Shown here: positions 38,913 through 46,488 of the stretch, in pieces
How positions within the stretch are numbered: position 1 is the stretch's first letter
Layout of the letters: every line of letters starts with the position of its first letter
Assembly: GCA_023953845.1 (NCBI GenBank)
Contig: JAMLJC010000001.1
Span: 1 to 64,000 of the forward strand
Origin: Rhizobiaceae bacterium
Lineage (GTDB): Bacteria > Pseudomonadota > Alphaproteobacteria > Rhizobiales > Rhizobiaceae
DNA: 64,000 bases
Direction: 5' to 3'
Translations under genes and position numbers: made by a program
Notes under the pieces: model-generated
Seen by the model: only the letters and a program-made list of their open reading frames with translations
What the model was told of the DNA's origin: nothing
Database searches by the model: none

Positions 38913-40199
38913 ATGGTCTACATCGAAATCGCCATCGTGGTCGTCCTCATTTTCGTGAACGGCCTGCTGGCAATGTCCGAACTGGCCGTCGTTTCGTCGC
39001 GTCCGGCGCGGCTGAAGGCAATGGCGGATCGCAATGTCAGCGGCGCCGCCAAGGCGCTCGCGCTGTCGGCCAACCCCGGACGCTTCCTTTCGACCGTGCA
39101 GATCGGCATCACGCTGGTCGGCGTGCTTTCCGGCGCCTTTTCGGGCGCCACGCTGGGGGACAGGCTCACCGCCGTGCTGATCGCGCAGGGCCTCTCGGCG
39201 GGCGTCGCGAGCACGCTGGGCGTCGGCATCGTCGTCGCCGTCATCACCTACGGCTCGCTGATCGTCGGCGAACTCGTTCCGAAGCAGCTTGCCCTGCGCA
39301 ATCCGGAAGGCATCGCCTGCATGGTTGCGCCGGGCATGCGCGTCCTCGCGAGGGTCGGAGCGCCGCTGGTGTTCCTGCTCGACGTATCGGGCCGCGCGGT
39401 GCTGTGGCTGCTCGGCCAGAGCGGCGAGAGCGAGGAAAAAGTCACGGACGAGGAGATCAAGATGCTCGTGGCCGAGGCCGAGCATCACGGCACGATCGAA
39501 TCCGACGAGCGCCGCATGATCGCCGGCGTCATGCGGCTCGGCGACCGCGCGGTGCGGGCGGTCATGACGCCGCGCACCGAGGTCGACTGGATCAATCTGG
39601 ATGCGGACGAGGCCGCCATCCGCAGGACCCTCACCGAGACGCAGCATTCGCGCCTGCCGGCGGGCGAGGGTTCCGTGGACGCGATGGTAGGCGTCGTCGC
39701 GTCGCGCGACGTGCTGGCGGCGCTGCTGGCCGGCAAGCCGCTGGATGTGCGCAAGCACCTGCGCGCCGCGCCGATCGTCCACGATCAGGCCGACGCGCTC
39801 GATGTGCTGGCGACGCTGCGGGAATCCGACACGCCGATGGCGCTGGTCCATGACGAGTACGGCCATTTCGAGGGCATCGTCACGCCCGCCGACATACTGG
39901 AAGCCATCACCGGCGTGTTCCGCGCGGATCTGGACGAAGGCGACGAGACAGTCGTCCAGCGCGAGGACGGCTCATGGCTTCTGGCTGGATATATGCCGGC
40001 CGACGAGATGGCGGACCAGCTCAACATCGACCTGCCCGAGAACCGCGACTACGAGACGCTTGCCGGCTTCATCCTCTCGCATCTGCACCACCTGCCGGCG
40101 ACCGGCGAGACGATCGACGCTCAGGGCTGGCGCTTCGAAGTGGTCGATCTCGACGGCCGGCGCATCGACAAGGTCCTCGCCTCGCGTCTTCCCTCCTGA
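38913..40199 (+). CDS. CNNM/CBS-domain protein (HlyC/CorC family)
   Basis: A 428-residue membrane protein. An N-terminal CNNM region with about four transmembrane segments (VYIEIAIVVVLIFVNGLLAMSELA to LVPKQLALRNPEGIACMVAPG) leads to a pair of CBS domains (MTPRTEVDWINLDADEAAIRR; HDEYGHFEGIVTPADILEAITG) and a C-terminal CorC_HlyC domain (VQREDGSWLLAGYMPADEM). Such proteins are linked to magnesium or cobalt handling, despite the old hemolysin label. The ATG at 38913 is used; an upstream TTG would add four residues. An intrinsic terminator follows. Confidence 0.9.
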   Translation: MVYIEIAIVVVLIFVNGLLAMSELAVVSSRPARLKAMADRNVSGAAKALALSANPGRFLSTVQIGITLVGVLSGAFSGATLGDRLTAVLIAQGLSAGVASTLGVGIVVAVITYGSLIVGELVPKQLALRNPEGIACMVAPGMRVLARVGAPLVFLLDVSGRAVLWLLGQSGESEEKVTDEEIKMLVAEAEHHGTIESDERRMIAGVMRLGDRAVRAVMTPRTEVDWINLDADEAAIRRTLTETQHSRLPAGEGSVDAMVGVVASRDVLAALLAGKPLDVRKHLRAAPIVHDQADALDVLATLRESDTPMALVHDEYGHFEGIVTPADILEAITGVFRADLDEGDETVVQREDGSWLLAGYMPADEMADQLNIDLPENRDYETLAGFILSHLHHLPATGETIDAQGWRFEVVDLDGRRIDKVLASRLPS

Positions 40200-40222
40200 A
40201 GGGAACGCGGGATACCGGAAAG

Positions 40223-40245
40223 GGGCGGCCGCAGGCCGCCCTTTT
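40223..40245 (+). terminator. Intrinsic terminator after the CNNM/CBS gene
   Basis: GGGCGGCC, GCA, GGCCGCCC followed by TTTT. A perfect 8-bp stem between convergent genes; the arms are identical to the hairpin at 4204-4224. Confidence 0.8.
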
Positions 40246-40256
40246 CGTAGCGGAAA

Positions 40257-40856
40257 TCAGGCCGCCTTGGCCTCGACGGCGTCGGCCTCACGCGCCGTCT
40301 TCAGGACCTTCGCCCACCACGTCAGTTCGGTCAGCAGGTTGTTCGCGGCCGCATTGAGGTGATCTAGCTCGGCGAGCGTCTTGTCGCCCTGCATTACCTG
40401 CATCATGTCGGCCCAGACGATGTGGACGCCATTGCGCGTCGGCGCCATCTGCAGTTCGACGGCATGGAGGCGCAGCTGCTCGATGGCCCGGGCGCCGCCG
40501 ACGCCGCCGTAGCCCACGAAGGCGGCCGGCTTGCGATTCCATTCCGTATAGGCGTAGTCGAGCGCGTTCTTGAGCGATGCGGTCGGCCCACGGCTGTATT
40601 CGGCGGCGATGAAGATGAAGCCGTCGAGGCTCGCGATCTTCTTCTGCCAGCGCTGCGCCGCCTCGCTGGCCGACGGGGCATAAAGCGGCGACGTCACCTC
40701 GTTGAAGAACGGCATCGGATAGTCTTTGACGTCGACGATCTCGAACTCCAGCTCATTGTATTTCCCGGCGATCTCGGAGATCCATTTCGTCGGATGATCG
40801 GCAAAACGGTTCGGGCGCACGGAACCAACCACGATCCCGATTTTTGGCTTGGACAT
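40257..40856 (-). CDS. NADPH-dependent FMN reductase family protein
   Basis: A 199-residue flavodoxin-fold reductase. It begins MSKPKIGIVVGSVRPNRFADHP (FMN phosphate loop) and continues with DYPMPFFNEVTSP, the FIFIAAEYSRGPTASLKNALDYAY segment and VGYGGVGGARAIEQLR, typical of the azoreductase/quinone-reductase NADPH_FMN_red family. It is divergent from an HxlR-type regulator with only 87 bases between. That arrangement is common for quinone- or diamide-responsive reductases (compare YodB-controlled AzoR in Bacillus). Quinone detoxification is a likely but unproven role. Confidence 0.9.
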   Translation of the reverse strand: MSKPKIGIVVGSVRPNRFADHPTKWISEIAGKYNELEFEIVDVKDYPMPFFNEVTSPLYAPSASEAAQRWQKKIASLDGFIFIAAEYSRGPTASLKNALDYAYTEWNRKPAAFVGYGGVGGARAIEQLRLHAVELQMAPTRNGVHIVWADMMQVMQGDKTLAELDHLNAAANNLLTELTWWAKVLKTAREADAVEAKAA

Positions 40857-40880
40857 GGAAAACCTCTCTTGGCAAATCTG

Positions 40881-40895
40881 GTATCCAACGGATAC
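40881..40895. promoter_or_regulatory. Candidate HxlR operator palindrome
   Basis: GTATCC, AAC, GGATAC: a perfect 15-base dyad in the middle of the 87-base gap between the divergent FMN reductase and HxlR genes. The location is ideal for control of both genes by the regulator. Confidence 0.6.
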
Positions 40896-40943
40896 TTGGC
40901 CTACATAGGAGAGTGGAAACGAGCCGCGCAAGGAGGCACTTTT

Positions 40944-41315
40944 TTGAAACCAAGGCACCCCGACCATCCCGAATGCCGCGCCATAAGCGATGTGCTGCAG
41001 CGTGTCGGCGACAAGTGGACCGTGCTGGTTGTGAGCCAGTTGGGTGAGAAGAAGATGCGCTTCAACGAGCTGCGCCGCACCATCGGCAACATCTCGCAGA
41101 AGATGCTGACGACGACGCTTCGCGACCTGGAGCAGGACGGCTTTGTGATCCGGACCGTTTATCCGACGGTCCCGCCGAAGGTGGAGTATGAACTGACCCC
41201 GCTCGGACGCGATCTGCTCGAGCCGGTGCACGGTCTCGTCGTCTGGGCCCGGCAGAACCGGGAGCGCATGGAGGCGGCGCGGCGGCGCTACGAAACGCGG
41301 CTCGCGGCGGAATAG
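40944..41315 (+). CDS. HxlR-family transcriptional regulator (TTG start)
   Basis: A 123-residue MarR-like winged-helix regulator: RHPDHPECRAISDVLQRVGDKWTVLVVSQL (with the conserved Cys), KMRFNELRRTIGNISQKMLTTTLRDLEQDGFVIRTVYPTVPPKVEYELT, and LLEPVHGLVVWARQ. No in-frame ATG is near. AGGAGG at 40931-40936, seven bases before a TTG, fixes the start at 40944. The single N-terminal Cys is the redox-sensing residue in related QorR/YodB proteins. It probably controls the divergent reductase through the palindrome at 40881-40895. Confidence 0.9.
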   Translation: MKPRHPDHPECRAISDVLQRVGDKWTVLVVSQLGEKKMRFNELRRTIGNISQKMLTTTLRDLEQDGFVIRTVYPTVPPKVEYELTPLGRDLLEPVHGLVVWARQNRERMEAARRRYETRLAAE

Positions 41316-41375
41316 CTTGCACGAAAGCGTGATTGGGGATTTTATGACGGCTCAGTCCGTCAAGGTCCGAGTCGC

Positions 41376-42236
41376 ATGTCCGATCCTAGGAATAGCGACA
41401 CATACCGCACCATTTGCGCGCGGCTGAGGACGCTCACGCCTCCCATCGACCTCGAACAGCTGATCGACTTCAAGCACGTCGCGCCGGACAACAAGCTGAC
41501 ATTTCGTGCCGAACCCACCGTTCTGGGAGGCATCTTCTTCCATCCGAAAAGCTTCGAAAAGGTGTGGCACGCCTTCCGCATGGCGAACACCGCCGCAGGC
41601 GAGCGCGCTTTCGACTATTACTCCCTGAAGCGGTCGAAGCTGGAGCATTTCTTCAAGAGCGTGTTCTCGCTCAACATGCTGGACATTTCCTATCTCGCGA
41701 CCCGGGGCTACGGCTTCCGCGAGATCTGGAACCCCTTCGAGCTCGACGACCGGCCGCTCTTCCCGGTGCGCGAGCGCGGCAGCAATTTCTCGCATGGATG
41801 GGACAAGTCCTTCGCAAACCGTTTCGGCAGCGCCGGCTCGATCGAGAAGCGGCGCGACATCACCGCCGTCCACGCGGCTCTGATGGACGATATCTGCAAC
41901 GTCCATATAGACGAGGTCGGCTTCGTCATGCGCGGCATCAGTGGCGAGGGCGGCATGACGCCGGATTTCGGCCAGCACCTCGTCGATGAGCTGCTCTGGA
42001 AGACGTTCCTGTCGCCCGTGCTCCGCGACCTCGGAGAGTATGTCACCATCGACCTGCCGAGCTCGCGCAACGACTATGCGCCCAGCATCGGCCTTACCGT
42101 CGACCTGCCGAAGCTCGGCACCAGCATCTCCGGCGCCTTCACCTTCAACTGCAAGTGCCTGCCGGGCGGGCGGACGCATCTCGACACGCCGCCGGGCGGC
42201 TGGTCGGTCGGCCTGAGCCTCAAGAAGACCTTCTGA
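41376..42236 (+). CDS. Hypothetical protein, 286 aa
   Basis: A soluble 286-residue protein that I do not recognise. It starts MSDPRNSDTYRTICARLRTL, lacks a signal peptide or membrane segment, and contains clustered aromatic motifs (GGIFFHPKSFEKVWHAFRM, DYYSLKRSKLEHFF, FREIWNPFELDDRPLFP). No nucleotide-binding or metal motif stands out. Codon usage and position on the same strand after hxlR suggest a genuine gene. It ends three bases from the stop of the convergent thioesterase gene. Confidence 0.72.
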   Translation: MSDPRNSDTYRTICARLRTLTPPIDLEQLIDFKHVAPDNKLTFRAEPTVLGGIFFHPKSFEKVWHAFRMANTAAGERAFDYYSLKRSKLEHFFKSVFSLNMLDISYLATRGYGFREIWNPFELDDRPLFPVRERGSNFSHGWDKSFANRFGSAGSIEKRRDITAVHAALMDDICNVHIDEVGFVMRGISGEGGMTPDFGQHLVDELLWKTFLSPVLRDLGEYVTIDLPSSRNDYAPSIGLTVDLPKLGTSISGAFTFNCKCLPGGRTHLDTPPGGWSVGLSLKKTF

Positions 42237-42239
42237 GCG

Positions 42240-42635
42240 TCAATCCTCGGCCGGGATAGGCTTCGGCTTGCCGCCCGCATCCAGCGCGACCATGATGAAG
42301 TCGGCGTCGGTGACCTTTTCCATCAGGTCCGAAAGGTAACGTTGCGCCCAGGCCTCCACCTTGAGCGTCATCGACGTGCGCCCGATGCGGGTGACATGCG
42401 TGTAGATGCACAGCGTATCGCCGATCTTCATCGGCTTGGCGAAGGACATTTCCTTGACGGCGGCGGTCACCACCCTGCCCTTCGCGCGCTCGGCGGCGCG
42501 GATGCCGCAGGCGAGATCCATCTGCGCCATGACCCAGCCGCCGAAGATGTCCATCGCCGCATTGGCGTCCGAAGGCATGGCGAGGGTGCGCAATGTCAAT
42601 TCGCCGGTCGGCTGGCCGTCGACATAGTGCACCAT
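42240..42635 (-). CDS. Acyl-CoA thioesterase, YciA-like hotdog protein
   Basis: A 131-residue hotdog-fold thioesterase: ELTLRTLAMPSDANAAMDIFGGWVMAQMDLACGIRAAERAKGRVVTAAVKEMSF. The catalytic Asp is in DANAAMDIFGGWVM, and the following GDTLCIYTHVTRIGRTSM belongs to the family core. YciA-type enzymes hydrolyse medium- and long-chain acyl-CoA. Start at 42635 follows a purine-rich ribosome site (AAGGAGAAG). Single gene. Confidence 0.9.
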   Translation of the reverse strand: MVHYVDGQPTGELTLRTLAMPSDANAAMDIFGGWVMAQMDLACGIRAAERAKGRVVTAAVKEMSFAKPMKIGDTLCIYTHVTRIGRTSMTLKVEAWAQRYLSDLMEKVTDADFIMVALDAGGKPKPIPAED

Positions 42636-42729
42636 ACGTCTCTTCTCCTTGAGTCTTGTCTGAACCGGAGCCTGCTATGGATGGCGCTGCCGCTGCGGTC
42701 AATGGCGGCCTGAAAGGCGCTTCGGCCAT

Positions 42730-43320
42730 TCAGGAAAGGGCATCGAACAGACGCAATATCCACCATGCCTGATAGACGAGGCCGATGGAAACAAAGATCG
42801 CCTGATAGGTCTTGCCGGGGACGAACATGGCGATGATAGAGCAGATGGCGAAAGCGCTCTGCCTGATCGGATATTCTATCCCCAGAGAATGGAAGTGCTC
42901 GCTGCCCTTAACGGCCGTATCGACCATGTCGACGAGGAACATCACCGCCAGCAGGCCGTAGAACCAGCGGCGGCGCGACTGGAAATAGTCCTCGTAGCCG
43001 GAATATTCCTCCATGCGATCCGGAAAGAGCAGCGACGCGATCGTGGCGAACAGGACCGCATAGAGGATGACGAAGAAATAGAGCTCGAAGGTCCAGTGGC
43101 GTATCGTCGCCAGACCGAACTCGTACCACCAGAAGTGGATGATGGAGAGCAGCAGGAACAGACACCAGCCGAGATGGATCGGATAGATCCTCTCGCGCTT
43201 CGGATGCTGCACGAAACGCGTCAGCCCGGTGATGAGACGTGACACGCTGAGCCCGAGCACCATGCCGACGATGATGCGGATATGCACGAAAACATCCGGA
43301 TGAACGACTGGACTGTCCAT
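42730..43320 (-). CDS. Hypothetical multi-pass membrane protein
   Basis: A 196-residue inner-membrane protein with about six hydrophobic segments, MDSPVVHPDVFVHIRIIVGM onward, rich in Trp/Phe/Tyr (IHFWWYEFGLATIRHW). GGAGG seven bases before the ATG at 43320 sets the start; a longer frame to 43380 is unsupported. It has no recognised family motif. Similar uncharacterised proteins occur in rhizobia. The role is unknown. Confidence 0.75.
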   Translation of the reverse strand: MDSPVVHPDVFVHIRIIVGMVLGLSVSRLITGLTRFVQHPKRERIYPIHLGWCLFLLLSIIHFWWYEFGLATIRHWTFELYFFVILYAVLFATIASLLFPDRMEEYSGYEDYFQSRRRWFYGLLAVMFLVDMVDTAVKGSEHFHSLGIEYPIRQSAFAICSIIAMFVPGKTYQAIFVSIGLVYQAWWILRLFDALS

Positions 43321-43501
43321 GAACTCGCCTCCGATCCGATTCCCTGTCGATGTTAGCGACGACGGGCGCGATGTGACCACCTCGAATCCTGCGGTGCCAC
43401 GCGGTCGCTTTTGTCACAACACATGCCGCGCGACATGACATCGGGCGAAACCGAAGCCGCTAGTCTGGAACTCTCACCGCGCCCCGTGACGAAGCAGGCT
43501 T

Positions 43502-45127
43502 ATGCAGACATTCGACTTCGTCATCATCGGTTCCGGCTCGGCCGGATCGGTCGTCGCCGAACGCCTGTCGGCCAGCGGCCGCTTCTCGGTCCTCGTGCTG
43601 GAGGCAGGCGGGACGGACCGGCGCTTCTACGTCCAGATGCCGCTCGGCTACGGCAAGACCTTCTTCGACCCGGCCGTCAACTGGAACTACAGGACGGAGC
43701 CTGACGCCGGCCTTGCCGGCAACGCCGACCACTGGCCGCGCGGAAAGCTCCTCGGCGGATCGAGCTCGATCAATGCCATGGTGTGGATCAGGGGACATCC
43801 GGCCGATTATGACGAATGGGCCGCGCAGGGGAATCCCGGCTGGGGTTTCGCCGACCTCCTGCCGATCTTCAAGGCGATCGAGGACAACCAGGCCGGCGCC
43901 GACGAATGGCGCGGGCGCGGCGGTCCCGTCCATGTCTCGGACTGCACGGCCTTCGCGCCGAAGCTGACCGCGCGTTATCTGAAAGCCGCCGAGCAAGCCG
44001 GCTTGCCGATCAATGCGGATTTCAACGGCGCGACGCAGGAAGGCGTCGGCATCTACCAGATTTCCACCCGTGACGGCCGCCGCATGTCCGCCGCCCGCGC
44101 TTTTCTGCGGCCCGCCATGAAGCGGCCGAATGTGCGGGTCGAGACGAACGCGCTGGTCACGCGCATCCTGTTCGAGGGCAAGCGGGCCATCGGTGTCGAA
44201 TACGAGAGAAACGGACAGACGGTGACCGCCCGCGCCGGCCGGGAGGTGATCGTCTCGGCCGGCTCCGTCAACACGCCGCAGTTGCTCCAGCTATCCGGCA
44301 TCGGACCGGCCGGCCACCTGAAATCGCTCGGCATCGACGTGCTGCTCGCCAACGAGAATGTCGGCCGCAACCTCCAGGATCATGTCGGCATCAACTACAC
44401 CTACAAGGGCCGCGAGGCGACGTTGAACCAGATCCTGCGGCCATGGTGGGGCAAGATGCTGGTCGGCATGCAATATCTGCTGCTGCGCCGCGGCCCGCTC
44501 TCTCTGTCCATGAACCACGGCGGCGGTTTCTTCCGCACCGACCCGTCGCTGACGCGGCCGAACATGCAGCTTTATTTCCAGGCCTTTTCGACCGTAATCC
44601 CGAAGAACGGCGAACGGCCGATCCTGACGCCTGACCCCTGGCCGGGCTTCTCCATCGGCCTGTCCAACTGCCGGCCGACATCGCGCGGCGAGATCATGAT
44701 CCGCTCCGCCGATCCGCGCGAATATCCAAAAATCGTCGCGAATGCCTATTCCACCGAGCGCGACGTGACAGAGATGCTGGCGGCTGTGAAATTCCTGCGC
44801 AGGATCGCCGCGCAGCCGGCCATGGCCGAGATCATCGTCGAGGAAATTTTGCCCGGTCCATTAATCACTTCCGATGCCGATCTGATTCAGGATTTCAGGA
44901 AGCGCTCGGGTACCGTCTATCATCCCGTCTCGACCTGCCGCATGGGACCGGACTCGGCGAAAGCCGTGGTGGATTCGCGGCTGAGGGTGCACGGGCTCGA
45001 TGGTCTGCGTATCATCGACGCCTCGATCTTCCCGGAGAACATTGCCGGGAACACCAACGCGGCTTCCATCGCCACCGGATGGAAAGGCACGGAAATGGTT
45101 CTGGAGGATATTGATCGTGAACGGTGA
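43502..45127 (+). CDS. GMC-family FAD oxidoreductase (choline/alcohol dehydrogenase-like)
   Basis: A 541-residue flavoenzyme of the glucose-methanol-choline family. It has the FAD motif FVIIGSGSAGSVVAERLSASG, the GMC signature regions GGSSSINAMVWIRGHPADYDEW and SAGSVNTPQLLQLSGIGP, and the catalytic His in VYHPVSTCRMG with the Asn of NTNAASIATGWKGTEM. It resembles dehydrogenases for alcohols or choline, but the substrate is not predictable. The downstream enolase-superfamily gene (110 bases away) may share an operon and suggests sugar or polyol-acid catabolism. Confidence 0.9.
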   Translation: MQTFDFVIIGSGSAGSVVAERLSASGRFSVLVLEAGGTDRRFYVQMPLGYGKTFFDPAVNWNYRTEPDAGLAGNADHWPRGKLLGGSSSINAMVWIRGHPADYDEWAAQGNPGWGFADLLPIFKAIEDNQAGADEWRGRGGPVHVSDCTAFAPKLTARYLKAAEQAGLPINADFNGATQEGVGIYQISTRDGRRMSAARAFLRPAMKRPNVRVETNALVTRILFEGKRAIGVEYERNGQTVTARAGREVIVSAGSVNTPQLLQLSGIGPAGHLKSLGIDVLLANENVGRNLQDHVGINYTYKGREATLNQILRPWWGKMLVGMQYLLLRRGPLSLSMNHGGGFFRTDPSLTRPNMQLYFQAFSTVIPKNGERPILTPDPWPGFSIGLSNCRPTSRGEIMIRSADPREYPKIVANAYSTERDVTEMLAAVKFLRRIAAQPAMAEIIVEEILPGPLITSDADLIQDFRKRSGTVYHPVSTCRMGPDSAKAVVDSRLRVHGLDGLRIIDASIFPENIAGNTNAASIATGWKGTEMVLEDIDRER

Positions 45128-45212
45128 GCCGTGAACAGTAAACAGGAAAATTGAACACCGTTCACCACCCACTGATCACTGTTCACCACCCCACTGAACA
45201 CCGTTCATTCAT
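45117..45212. repeat. Degenerate direct repeats with embedded palindromes
   Basis: Three tandem units of about 19-22 bases (45153-45171, 45172-45193, 45194-45212) each carry a version of TGAACACCGTTCA, itself a dyad TGAAC-N3-GTTCA. The first two continue with CACCCA. Inverted copies GTGAACGGTGA and GTGAACAG lie at the end of the GMC gene (45117-45138). The array is between the GMC and enolase-superfamily genes. It could be a slippage-prone repeat or a multi-site operator. Confidence 0.7.
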
Positions 45213-45236
45213 GAAGAAACGCGGAGTCACAGCCTG

Positions 45237-46448
45237 ATGAAAATCACGGACGTCAAGACATGGGTGGTCGGAAACCCTCCCCCCGGCATCGGCGGCAAAT
45301 ATTTCATCTTCGTCAGGCTTACCACTGATTCCAACGTCGTCGGCTATGGCGAAGCTTATAACGCGACCTTTGGCCCGCATGTGACGGCGCGCATGATCGA
45401 GGATTGCGCCGAGCGCTACCTCGTCGGCCGCGACCCGCACGATATCGAGACCTTCTTCCGCCGCGCCTATTCCTCGGGGTTCACCCAGCGGCCGGACGTT
45501 TCCATGCAGGGCTGCGTCTCGGCGCTCGAAATGGCCTGCTGGGACATCATCGGGAAGGAGGCCGGCAAGCCGGTCTACAAGCTGCTCGGGGGGCAGGTGC
45601 ACGAAACCCTGCGCTCCTACACCTATCTCTATCCGCACGCGGGCAGCGTCCATACCGAGGATGTCGGGCCGAGGAACGTCTACAACGATCCCGATATGGC
45701 GGCGGAGTGCGCCGCACTCTACGTCAGCCAGGGATTCGACGCGGTGAAGCTCGATCCGGCCGGCCCTTACACGGCCTTCGACGGACACCAGCCGCGCCTC
45801 TACGACATCGACCTGTCGGCGCGTATGGTGAAGGCGATCCGCGAGGCCGTCGGCACGAAGGCCGACATATTGTTCGGCACGCACGGGCAGTTCACGGCGT
45901 CGGGCGCGTTACGCATGGCGCGCGCCATCGAGCCTTACGACCCGCTATGGTTCGAGGAACCCGTGCCGCCCGACATGCCGGAAGTGATGGCCGAAGTGGC
46001 GCGCGGCACGAAGATTCCCATAGCGACGGGCGAGAGGCTGACGACCAAATGGGAATTCGCACGCGTCATCGAGAACCGCGCGGCGACGATCCTCCAGCCG
46101 GATCTCGGACGCTCCGGCGGCATTCTGGAAACGAAGAAGATCGCCGCCATGGCCGAGGCCTATCACATACAGGTCGCGCCGCATTGCTATTGCGGGCCGA
46201 TCGTCGGCGCCGCCAACATACAGCTCGCCGCCACCCTACCCAACTTCCTGATCCTGGAATCGCTGAAGCAGTGGGACGGTTTCCACGAAACCCTGCTCAA
46301 GAAGAAGATCGACTGGCAGGACGGCCATGTCATCCCGTCGAAGGAGCCGGGACTTGGCGTGGAACTGAACGAAGCCGTGTGCGAGGCCCATCCCTATTCC
46401 GGCAAGGCGCTGCATCTGGAAATGACCCAGACACCGCTCTTTCCCTGA
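45237..46448 (+). CDS. Mandelate racemase/muconate lactonizing enzyme family (enolase superfamily)
   Basis: A 403-residue enolase-superfamily dehydratase or epimerase. An N-terminal capping domain (MKITDVKTWVVGNPP) is followed by a barrel with GFDAVKLDPAGPYTAFDG, the metal ligands (FGTHGQF, WFEEPVPPDMPEVM, IATGERLTTKWEF), QPDLGRSGGILETKKIAAMAEAYHI and APHCYCGPIVGAANIQL. The His in APHCYCGP matches the acid/base position of galactarate/galactonate dehydratase-like members. Together with the GMC gene it suggests sugar-acid use. The exact substrate is not assignable. Confidence 0.9.
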   Translation: MKITDVKTWVVGNPPPGIGGKYFIFVRLTTDSNVVGYGEAYNATFGPHVTARMIEDCAERYLVGRDPHDIETFFRRAYSSGFTQRPDVSMQGCVSALEMACWDIIGKEAGKPVYKLLGGQVHETLRSYTYLYPHAGSVHTEDVGPRNVYNDPDMAAECAALYVSQGFDAVKLDPAGPYTAFDGHQPRLYDIDLSARMVKAIREAVGTKADILFGTHGQFTASGALRMARAIEPYDPLWFEEPVPPDMPEVMAEVARGTKIPIATGERLTTKWEFARVIENRAATILQPDLGRSGGILETKKIAAMAEAYHIQVAPHCYCGPIVGAANIQLAATLPNFLILESLKQWDGFHETLLKKKIDWQDGHVIPSKEPGLGVELNEAVCEAHPYSGKALHLEMTQTPLFP

Positions 46449-46488
46449 GGGTTTTCAGACCCTTGGCACAGCACGCGGATTCAATCTC

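Noticed and set aside
40422..40943. Long N-terminal extension of the HxlR regulator
   Set aside because: It lies antisense to the FMN reductase gene, whereas the TTG at 40944 has an ideal ribosome site and gives normal HxlR length.
45153..45212. CRISPR-like array
   Set aside because: Only three degenerate units with no distinct spacers and no cas genes nearby.
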